From Chitinophaga pinensis (lineage in GTDB: Bacteria > Bacteroidota > Bacteroidia > Chitinophagales > Chitinophagaceae): 5,403 bases of DNA. Below, one piece after another: positions 1 through 5,403 of the stretch (its first letter is position 1; each line of letters begins with the position of its first letter). Both the position numbers and the translations under genes were made by a program. The stretch covers positions 1 to 5,403 of the forward strand of contig CALQKL020000157.1 of the NCBI GenBank assembly GCA_943331145.2, read 5' to 3'. Below the pieces are notes generated by a model. That model did not search any database. It was not told the origin of the DNA and saw only the letters and a program-made list of their open reading frames with translations.

Positions 1-167
1 ACAAAGAAAACACTGAATAGGATATTTTGAATAATATTAGAAACAACCCCCCAAACACTATTTGTAAATAGTTTGTTTTTAAATTTTGATTTTAGGTTTA
101 TAATGTTGCTCAATGTATATGCTTTATTTTTCAAGAATTTGTAATGCGTTGATGTCTTTTTCTTCAT
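1..167 (-). CDS. Probable Wzx-type polysaccharide flippase, N-terminal fragment (3' end outside window)
   Basis: An open frame starts at ATG 165-167 and runs through position 1 without a stop, giving 55 complete codons plus two bases. Residues 1-34 are strongly basic (MKKKTSTHYKFLKNK at the start). From about residue 36 there is a hydrophobic amphipathic stretch, NSVWGVVSNIIQNILFSVFF. This N-S-x-W-G pattern followed by a first membrane helix resembles the N-terminus of Wzx/PST-type (MOP superfamily) O-antigen flippases, which move undecaprenyl-linked repeat units across the inner membrane. The start lies inside wzy, giving a 44-base overlap and suggesting translational coupling. An in-frame TTG at 111-113 is an alternative start that would remove the overlap. 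A flippase directly after wzy fits the locus. Family assignment rests on about 20 residues and context only; another polytopic membrane protein is possible. Confidence 0.62.
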   Translation of the reverse strand, partial: MKKKTSTHYKFLKNKAYTLSNIINLKSKFKNKLFTNSVWGVVSNIIQNILFSVFF

Positions 168-1449
168 CAACTTCTTCGTTTAAATTCCATATGGTTCTGT
201 ATGCAATCATAAATGAAATGATGGTTCCGACTAAAATTTTAATTCTTACATCTCCTAAAGAATACGTAGAATAAAAGCCAATTAACCAGCACATTATACT
301 TGAAATCATTAAAATGAAATTCAAATCTTTTGTTTTCAAATAATAATAAAATGATTGAATGATTGGAAAGAAGATGAAAATAAAAATAGTTGCAGATCCT
401 ACTGCCCCCAATTCGGTTAAAAACAAAAGGTAACCGCTTTCAGGCTGGTCAAATGAGGAGATTTCATTATTAATTACCCATATTTGATCTGGATAATGAA
501 GGAAAACATATTTTCCATAATTGCCTAACCCAATACCCCAAAATGGATTATTTACAAAAATATCTATAGCATCAGCCCAAATGCCTGCCCTGAAATCGTA
601 GGTTTCGTTCAAATCACTCCCTCTATTAAAAATTGAAAGCTTGTCTTGAAAATTAAGTGCAATAAAAAAGATGACTGCTGAAGATAAAATGATTGCAATT
701 TTGTATTTGGGTTTACTAAAAAACAATAGAAATAATAAACCAAGTACCCAACCCATTAACCCGGCTCTTCCGCCTGCGGCCAAAATACTTATTACGGATA
801 AACCAAAAAGCACAAAATTAATTTTGGGTAATTTTTGGTCATCAAATTTTATTAAACATAAAAAACTACATGCACCTAAAAACTGAGAAAATTGCTGAGG
901 ATCCGAAAAAATTCCAGGATATCTTATGCTGTTTTTAATAATAACATTGGGGTTTAATGTTTTAGCTAAAGAAACGTTTAAACCAAATGTCATTTGGAGA
1001 AAAAGAAAAAATAAGGCAAACCCAAGCATGAACCGAAAGCAATTTAATATGGAAACTAAAAATGCAGGATCTGAAGTGCATTCGTCAATTAATATTTTGC
1101 CATAAATAAAAACAGGGAAAATTGAAATAAACTTGATTAAATTTTCAGAATCAATGCCAACAGTAGAAAAAATAAAACCAGCAATAACCACTAAAGCTAA
1201 AAAAACCAATAAAAAGCCATATGCGATAGTCTCATTGTTTTTCATTTTCTTTCTTTTATAAAATATAAAATAAAAAACAAAAACAATTGTTTCAAAAACA
1301 TGAAAATCGGAAACCAAAAGAATGTGCTGAAATGGAAAACTAATTAAGATAAACAAAATAAATGCTTTGTTTTTCTCCATTTTGCTAAATAGCATTATGC
1401 CCAAAAAAATAAATACATTTAAAAATGCTAATATCTTTAAAAAACTCAT
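124..1449 (-). CDS. wzy: O-antigen/capsule repeat-unit polymerase (Wzy, O-antigen ligase-polymerase family)
   Basis: This 441-residue, very hydrophobic protein has roughly 11-13 predicted membrane segments, for example around residues 4-22, 29-47, 75-97, 132-153, 209-244, 249-265, 345-365 and 402-418. A large hydrophilic loop spans about 266-344, as expected for periplasmic loops of the Wzy/WaaL family. Family-like motifs are GIFSDPQQFSQF (179-190), GGRAGLMGW (226-234), R287 followed by NNPFWGIGLGNYG (300-312), and QPESGYLLFLTELGAVG (335-351). This last motif fills the place of the usual HN-x-x-L...E-x-G-x-x-G block. The family polymerises lipid-linked oligosaccharide repeats at the periplasmic face. 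The ATG start lies 6 bases after the deacetylase stop, indicating one operon, and the 3' end overlaps the next ORF. A ligase (WaaL) cannot be excluded from sequence alone, but proximity to Wzc favours a polymerase. Confidence 0.85.
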   Translation of the reverse strand: MSFLKILAFLNVFIFLGIMLFSKMEKNKAFILFILISFPFQHILLVSDFHVFETIVFVFYFIFYKRKKMKNNETIAYGFLLVFLALVVIAGFIFSTVGIDSENLIKFISIFPVFIYGKILIDECTSDPAFLVSILNCFRFMLGFALFFLFLQMTFGLNVSLAKTLNPNVIIKNSIRYPGIFSDPQQFSQFLGACSFLCLIKFDDQKLPKINFVLFGLSVISILAAGGRAGLMGWVLGLLFLLFFSKPKYKIAIILSSAVIFFIALNFQDKLSIFNRGSDLNETYDFRAGIWADAIDIFVNNPFWGIGLGNYGKYVFLHYPDQIWVINNEISSFDQPESGYLLFLTELGAVGSATIFIFIFFPIIQSFYYYLKTKDLNFILMISSIMCWLIGFYSTYSLGDVRIKILVGTIISFMIAYRTIWNLNEEVDEEKDINALQILEK

Positions 1450-1455
1450 GCTTTT

Positions 1456-2364
1456 TTATTGATTTTTGTTTCTTTCTTTCTGTTCAAACCAAACCCCGGT
1501 CATTCTAATAATATTTTCAGCAAAAGAAACATTCTCCAAAACGTCGAATCTTGGAATTTCAAATGGTGATTTAAAACTATTTAACGTAACATATTCCGGT
1601 TTTGTTGTGAATGCCATCTGAAATCCAGTTGATTTCAAGGTGTTTAGTTCTCTTTCTGAGTAATTCCCATTTGGATATGCAAAAAATTGAATGGGTTTAT
1701 TTATCCAATCTTCTAATATTCTTTTTGAATTTAAAATTTCAACATGAGATTGTTCTTTGCTGCACATGGTTAAAATAGGGTGGCTAACTGTATGGCTACC
1801 AATTGTAACATATGGCGATTGGGAAATTGTTTCTAGCTCTTGAATGGTTAAAGCTTCTCTATTATTTGATACAAAAGGTTTGATTCTTTCCAATTCTTGA
1901 ATTCTTTGTTCATTAGGAATCAATTTTAAAGCCCCTACAGATCGATTTGTTATCTTTTTATCAAATGCTTTTTGTATGGTAGACCACCAATAAGCATCGC
2001 CTGTTTCAACCGGAGATGTAGTAACAAAAATTGTAACCGGAATTTTATATGTTTCCGCTACAGCAACAATGTTGTTTTTATTTTCTTTCCAACCATCATC
2101 AACTGTAAATATCACCGAAGAAGCGGGAAGCTGTTTGTTGTTTTTGATTATTGAATTTAATTCTTCAGTTGAAATTATTGTAAATCCATTTTTTAAAAAC
2201 CATTTTACACAACCTTCAAATAACTTTTTACTTGGATTGTGGAAATATACCGACAGTATAATTTCTCCATTTTTAGCCGACTTCTTTACATGATTAATTT
2301 TTCCAAAGATTATGTATAAGTTAGACAATAGCCAAGCAGCAATATTTCGGATGGAAAATTCCAT
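1456..2364 (-). CDS. Polysaccharide deacetylase, NodB homology domain (carbohydrate esterase 4-like)
   Basis: This 302-residue protein has the CE4 signature motifs in order. Motif 1 is TVDDGW (87-92), with D89 as predicted catalytic base and D90 as metal ligand. Motif 2 is SHTVSHP (190-196), with H191 and H195 as metal ligands. Motif 3 is FAYPNGNYSE (228-237), and a late IPRFDV (270-275) may supply the conserved arginine. The family removes N- or O-acetyl groups from sugars using a divalent metal. The N-terminus has a moderately hydrophobic stretch (about 8-21) but no convincing signal peptide, so the protein may be cytoplasmic or membrane-associated, acting on lipid-linked or nascent glycan. 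Residues 36-68 (ILSVYFHNPSKKLFEG onwards) look like the N-terminal part of deacetylases found in Bacteroidota surface-polysaccharide loci. It is preceded by a 271-base gap and followed 6 bases later by wzy. The exact substrate cannot be read from the sequence. Confidence 0.88.
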   Translation of the reverse strand: MEFSIRNIAAWLLSNLYIIFGKINHVKKSAKNGEIILSVYFHNPSKKLFEGCVKWFLKNGFTIISTEELNSIIKNNKQLPASSVIFTVDDGWKENKNNIVAVAETYKIPVTIFVTTSPVETGDAYWWSTIQKAFDKKITNRSVGALKLIPNEQRIQELERIKPFVSNNREALTIQELETISQSPYVTIGSHTVSHPILTMCSKEQSHVEILNSKRILEDWINKPIQFFAYPNGNYSERELNTLKSTGFQMAFTTKPEYVTLNSFKSPFEIPRFDVLENVSFAENIIRMTGVWFEQKERNKNQ

Positions 2365-2635
2365 TAATTTCTTGTTATAGTAGGTAATGAGGTAAAATAA
2401 AACGAATTCAACGCACTTAAAGCAAGTATTTAATTTTGCAAGAAGCGTGTAATATTATGATTAAAATTAGGTTGTTTTTTTTTAATAAACTGCATTGTTC
2501 ATACTGAATCATTGCAATCAACGAATTATGGAATGTATTCAAAAATAGAACTCGATTTAATTAAGTTGTATTTTAATAAAATTATAAGATGATTTTTTTG
2601 TTGTATAAGTATTCACAAAATCAAGCAAATTTCAT
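2365..2635 (-). other. Intergenic region between antiterminator and deacetylase, possible leader
   Basis: This 271-base AT-rich gap carries no convincing gene, RNA or strong terminator hairpin. It is unusually long compared with the 6-base spacing and the overlap that follow. Because UpxY/RfaH-type proteins act on RNA polymerase soon after initiation, an untranslated leader here is a plausible place for action, but I see no ops/JUMPstart-like sequence. It holds short AT-only inverted repeats and an A9 run on the minus strand (T9 at 2475-2483). The only ORF of note is 31 codons (2417-2512) and looks like chance. Confidence 0.4.
2540..2547 (-). promoter_or_regulatory. Weak candidate Bacteroidota -7 box (TATTTTTG)
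   Basis: The minus strand reads TATTTTTG, an exact match to the TAnnTTTG -7 element used by the Bacteroidota primary sigma factor. It lies about 175 bases before the deacetylase start. No TTTG-like -33 element is visible at the expected 19-23 base distance. Such octamers arise often by chance in DNA this AT-rich, so this is only a candidate for an internal promoter. Confidence 0.2.
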
Positions 2636-3166
2636 TTAAGAAACCATTTGAGGGATTCTGAATTCTTCTTCTGAAAAACCCACATTGTCGAAGCTAGCTA
2701 GTGCACAAAGCGTAAAGCCAAGCGTGGGTAATGTTAGTTTAATAATGGTGCGTTTCATTACAATAACATCATCTTCTGTAGAAATCATGGGGTGTTTGGT
2801 AACTACACGTACCATTTTATTTATTGAAACGTCAGACTTTTCGATATATACGTTGTTATAAACAGCTACAAATTCTTGAATACTTTCAATTTCTATTCCT
2901 TTCAATTGAACTGGTCTACCAAGCCAATATACAAAATTTATGATGTCATTCTGCTGTTTGATATATTCAATCTGATCGGGTGTGATAAAAACAAAAACAA
3001 AAGATGGGAAAAGCGGGTTAAGTAAAAACTTTTCATTTTCACTTTTTTCACCATTGCTTATTTTGTTAATAGGGCAATAGGTGTCAATTTTTTTCTTAGC
3101 TAACAAAGATGAAACTTTGATTTCGCATTTAGACTTTGTGTAAACTGCATACCAATTTTTATTCAT
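2636..3166 (-). CDS. NusG/RfaH/UpxY-family transcription antiterminator of a polysaccharide locus
   Basis: This 176-residue protein begins with the typical NusG N-terminal (NGN) domain, MNKNWYAVYTKSKCEIKV, continuing through DTYCPINK (28-35), LNPLFPSFVFVFI (49-61) and INFVYWLGRPVQL (76-88). The NGN domain binds the clamp and beta' of RNA polymerase and suppresses pausing. The C-terminal half (about 115-160) aligns in position with a KOW domain and ends in LTLPTLGFTLCAL, like the LPSLG block of UpxY proteins. The usual KOW glycines are absent (TKHPMISTEDDVIVMK, 123-138). Specialised NusG paralogues of this type (UpxY in Bacteroides, RfaH in enterobacteria) promote expression of capsule operons. 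The start is fixed by an in-frame upstream TGA and the canonical N-terminus. A 179-base gap precedes it, and the deacetylase-wzy-flippase genes follow after 271 bases. The housekeeping NusG is unlikely given the context and divergence. Confidence 0.85.
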   Translation of the reverse strand: MNKNWYAVYTKSKCEIKVSSLLAKKKIDTYCPINKISNGEKSENEKFLLNPLFPSFVFVFITPDQIEYIKQQNDIINFVYWLGRPVQLKGIEIESIQEFVAVYNNVYIEKSDVSINKMVRVVTKHPMISTEDDVIVMKRTIIKLTLPTLGFTLCALASFDNVGFSEEEFRIPQMVS

Positions 3167-3273
3167 AACGCGTGATTGGGTGATTAAAAATGCAGTTCCT
3201 CATCGGATTAGGTGTTTGTAGGTTGCTTCGGTTAGAATATTAAGATAAAAATTGGTTAGATTTTCTTATGAAA

Positions 3274-3305
3274 CAAATATAAGTAGAACTACTTACGAAT
3301 CATAA
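3274..3305 (-). promoter_or_regulatory. Candidate promoter for the antiterminator gene (Bacteroidota -33/-7 type)
   Basis: The minus strand carries TATATTTG at 3274-3281, an exact TAnnTTTG -7 box. A 19-base spacer (3282-3300) separates it from a weak -33-like TTATG (3301-3305). Initiation would fall near 3265-3268, leaving a leader of about 100 bases before the antiterminator ATG. Its position in the 179-base gap after the kinase gene is sensible for a separate transcription start. The -33 element is poor, so the call rests mostly on the -7 match, the spacing and the context. Confidence 0.45.
3280..3295. repeat. Perfect 16-base palindrome within the promoter spacer, possible operator
   Basis: TAAGTAG at 3280-3286 and CTACTTA at 3289-3295 form a perfect 7-base inverted repeat with a 2-base centre. 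It sits between the candidate -33 and -7 boxes and overlaps the -7 box by two bases, where a dimeric regulator would block RNA polymerase. Alternatively, the minus-strand RNA could fold into a 6-bp hairpin with a GUUC loop followed by UAUUUGUUU, a weak terminator for the kinase gene upstream. Confidence 0.4.
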
Positions 3306-3341
3306 TTTTAAGGAATGATTTTTTTATGATTTAATATGATT
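3298..3341. repeat. Phased ATGATT repeats upstream of the candidate promoter
   Basis: On the plus strand ATGATT occurs at 3315-3320, 3326-3331 and 3336-3341, with start-to-start spacings of 11 and 10 bases, about one helical turn. An inverted copy (AATCAT) lies at 3298-3303. The last two direct copies belong to a 9-base repeat, TATGATTTA (3325-3333 and 3335-3343). The cluster lies between the kinase stop codon and the candidate promoter, a place suited to an activator, but the motif is short and AT-rich. Confidence 0.3.
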
Positions 3342-3345
3342 TAGG

Positions 3346-5403
3346 TTATTGTTTTTTTGATTTCTTTTTTTTGTCGTCTGTTGGGCCATATTTTCCTCCA
3401 TAAACATAATCATAACCATAGCCATAATTATTTTTGAAAAAACCTCTCTTCTTGACACCATTAAATATTATGGCAACATTTTTTAAAGGATTTATTTCCA
3501 TTGTTTCATCTATTCTCTTAATGATCATTTTAGGTGTATGTTTATGCCTAACTATATATAAAGTAGCATCGCATAAATTGGTTAAGTAATAAGCATCTGT
3601 AATTAAAACAGATGGCGCAGTATCCAAAATGATTAAATCAAATTTAGTTTCTAAATATTCTATGAATGTCTCGACTTTCCCATTTAACAGTAATTCTGAA
3701 GGACTTTCATGAAGTGTGCCTGAGGATACAAAAAATAAATTTTCAAATTTAGGAACTTTTGTTATGATGTCTTCAGCTTGTTTTTTTCCGTTTAAGTAAT
3801 CACTCATTCCGAAATCTTCAGTAGATTTTCCAAACATTTTTCCAAGACCAGGATTATGCAAGTCAATATCAACCAGACATACTTTTTTCCCTGATAAGGC
3901 GTTGCTAATGGCGAAATTTCCAGAAATAAAACTTTTACCTTCTCCAGGAATACTAGAAGTAACTAAAATCTTTTTTTGTGTAGCATTGATTCCTAGAAAA
4001 TGTAGCGATGCTCTTATTTTTCTAAATTCTTCGGCAATAAAGCTTCGTTTCCCAGCTTCAATGATAATGCTTTCATTCCCTTCGTTTTGAGCAATTTCGC
4101 CCAATACAGGAATAGATGTCATTGATTCTAAATCTTTTCGATATAAAATTTTACTACTTAAAAAATCCTGGGCAGTAATAAGTAAAATCCCAAAAAATAT
4201 AGAAGCCAATATAGCACCTATGAAAATTAATTTTTTGTTTGGACTAACTGGATATTTACTCGCTTGGGCACTATTGATAACTCGGCTATCAGAAAGTGTT
4301 GAAGCATATGACAATTCACCCTCTTCCTTTTTTTGTAGTAAAAATGAATAAATGCCATTTTTTACATTTTGATCTCTACTAATTTCAAGAATATCGCGTT
4401 CTTTTTGTGGGATTGAACTCAGCATTGAATTGTACGTATTGTTTGTACGCATAATGTTTCGTTGGCTTATCTCTAAACTTTTACGTTGATTAACAAGGCT
4501 ATATTGAATATCCGGTTTTAATTTATTAATTTGGTCGCGAATTGAAATTAACATTGGATTGTTTTCAGCTACCGTTTTTTTCAATTTTTCGTATTCCAAT
4601 TCTTTGTTATTGAGATCGGAAATCATTTGTGTTAATCCCGCATCATTTATGCCAATAGATGAGGGGTTTATTCCTAATGATCCACCATCACCTTTGCCAA
4701 CTGCATTTTCTACTTGATTTAAAATGGCTAATTGTGTATTTATTTTACCTAGTTCTTGATCATTGTCGCTTACATTTTGTAAGTATAATTGCCCCTGTGT
4801 ACTAATGTCTTGTGCGCCTCTTCCTGCTTTATACTTTTGCACGGTACGTTCAATGGAATCAAGGTCTGTTGCTACCGCATTTAATCTTTCATTTACAAAT
4901 TGAAGGGTGTTTTTTGCCAACGAATTCTTTTCGTTAATTGCCGCTTGATCGTACATGAAAATCAATTCATTTAAAACATTCTCTGCTCTTTTTGGAACCT
5001 CATCTTTGTAACTGAGGGAAATAATTGATGATAATTTATTGGCTGATGTGATTTGTAATGCACCCAACAAACGCATGGTCATTTCTTTAATAGGCACTAA
5101 GGAGAATTCAAATGGTTTCTGTGATTCGGAATGCTGATGATTTTTATTTTTTACAAATTTTATTTTTGCATATTTGGTATTAATCCATTCGTTTAATTTT
5201 CCTGAATAATTGCCTTCTATAAATATTTTTTCACCTTCTTTTTCATAAGTGAATTTGATGTTTTTTGATTCAATAATTTCATCCGGTTTTTCAACAATGA
5301 TGGTAACAGGCGAAAGGGTATAGGCAGATAAAGTTCTGATTTTACCTTGTTGAGAAATAGGGGCATAGAGATTTAATTTCTTAACAACATTTTCCATAAT
5401 TGA
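3346..5403 (-). CDS. wzc: Wzc-type polysaccharide co-polymerase / BY-type tyrosine kinase, 5' end outside window
   Basis: The frame is open to the window edge: two codons (Ser-Ile) precede the first Met at 5395-5397, so that Met is probably internal and the true N-terminus is missing. Numbering from it, 683 residues are visible. A periplasmic Wzz-like region with coiled-coil character spans about 100-325. A GNVR-like segment runs 326-376, then a proline-containing YPVSPNKK (382-389) and a membrane helix (about 389-408). The cytoplasmic kinase has an ExxRxxR interface motif (E456, R459, R462), Walker A SSIPGEGKS (481-489), Walker A' VDIDLHNP (509-516) and Walker B LIILDTAP (588-595). The tail has a tyrosine cluster (Y658, 660, 662, 664, 666, 670) and a lysine-rich end. 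Such proteins form inner-membrane rings that control polymer length and export, with cycles of trans-autophosphorylation on the tail. Full-length relatives have a further N-terminal membrane helix, inferred to lie beyond 5403. The antiterminator follows after 179 bases. Confidence 0.93.
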   Translation of the reverse strand, partial: SIMENVVKKLNLYAPISQQGKIRTLSAYTLSPVTIIVEKPDEIIESKNIKFTYEKEGEKIFIEGNYSGKLNEWINTKYAKIKFVKNKNHQHSESQKPFEFSLVPIKEMTMRLLGALQITSANKLSSIISLSYKDEVPKRAENVLNELIFMYDQAAINEKNSLAKNTLQFVNERLNAVATDLDSIERTVQKYKAGRGAQDISTQGQLYLQNVSDNDQELGKINTQLAILNQVENAVGKGDGGSLGINPSSIGINDAGLTQMISDLNNKELEYEKLKKTVAENNPMLISIRDQINKLKPDIQYSLVNQRKSLEISQRNIMRTNNTYNSMLSSIPQKERDILEISRDQNVKNGIYSFLLQKKEEGELSYASTLSDSRVINSAQASKYPVSPNKKLIFIGAILASIFFGILLITAQDFLSSKILYRKDLESMTSIPVLGEIAQNEGNESIIIEAGKRSFIAEEFRKIRASLHFLGINATQKKILVTSSIPGEGKSFISGNFAISNALSGKKVCLVDIDLHNPGLGKMFGKSTEDFGMSDYLNGKKQAEDIITKVPKFENLFFVSSGTLHESPSELLLNGKVETFIEYLETKFDLIILDTAPSVLITDAYYLTNLCDATLYIVRHKHTPKMIIKRIDETMEINPLKNVAIIFNGVKKRGFFKNNYGYGYDYVYGGKYGPTDDKKKKSKKQ

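Noticed and set aside
57..72. 16-base near-palindrome ACTATTTGTAAATAGT followed on the plus strand by a T-rich run, looking like a terminator after wzy.
   Set aside because: It lies inside the open flippase-like frame (1-167), and the T-run is on the strand opposite to all genes, so it is probably coincidental coding sequence.
671..886. 71-codon plus-strand ORF inside wzy.
   Set aside because: Antisense shadow of a clearly coding membrane protein; low-complexity product with no family resemblance.
1972..2293. Two overlapping plus-strand ORFs (1972-2154 and 2069-2293) inside the deacetylase.
   Set aside because: Antisense shadows of a gene with intact catalytic motifs.
2417..2512. 31-codon minus-strand ORF in the deacetylase upstream gap (MIQYEQCSLLKKN at its start).
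   Set aside because: Short, AT-driven composition, no recognisable start signal or family resemblance; expected by chance.
2604..2611. Octamer TATAAGTA shared between the two intergenic gaps (also at 3278-3285).
   Set aside because: An AT-rich 8-mer occurring twice without wider similarity is expected by chance.
2365..3345. ops/JUMPstart element expected for an RfaH-like factor.
   Set aside because: No GGCGGTAG-like core seen on either strand in the gaps; Bacteroidota factors may use other signals.
3902..4090. 62-codon plus-strand ORF inside the kinase gene.
   Set aside because: Antisense to the Walker A region of the kinase; no independent support.

Overview
The window is very AT-rich. 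All of its genes lie on the minus strand, so transcription runs from high to low coordinates. The protein families, the lack of clear Shine-Dalgarno sequences and a TAnnTTTG-type -7 box point to a member of the Bacteroidota (Flavobacteriia- or Sphingobacteriia-like). I cannot name the genus. The segment comes from the middle of a capsule, exopolysaccharide or O-antigen locus of the Wzx/Wzy-dependent type.

In transcription order, the first gene (3346-5403) encodes a Wzc-type polysaccharide co-polymerase fused to a bacterial tyrosine kinase (BY-kinase). Its N-terminus is cut off by the window edge. A 179-base gap (3167-3345) follows, carrying a good candidate promoter with a perfect palindrome inside it and phased short repeats upstream. 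Next is a NusG/RfaH/UpxY-like antiterminator (2636-3166), then a 271-base gap (2365-2635) with only a weak promoter candidate. A NodB-type polysaccharide deacetylase (1456-2364) and a multi-spanning O-antigen polymerase (Wzy; 124-1449) come next, separated by 6 bases. Finally, an easily missed partial ORF (1-167) starts inside the 3' end of wzy and runs off the left edge. Its visible N-terminus looks like the first membrane helix of a Wzx-type flippase.

The likely division of labour is as follows. Wzx exports lipid-linked repeat units, Wzy polymerises them in the periplasm, and Wzc sets chain length and drives export through cycles of tyrosine phosphorylation. The deacetylase modifies the glycan. 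The UpxY-like protein keeps RNA polymerase processive through the long downstream operon. No glycosyltransferase, Wza or Wzb gene is visible here.

I found no sign of a wholly new system. The points most worth a second look are the overlapping flippase start, the degenerate KOW region of the antiterminator, the promoter/operator architecture before it, and a substituted Walker A' residue in the kinase.
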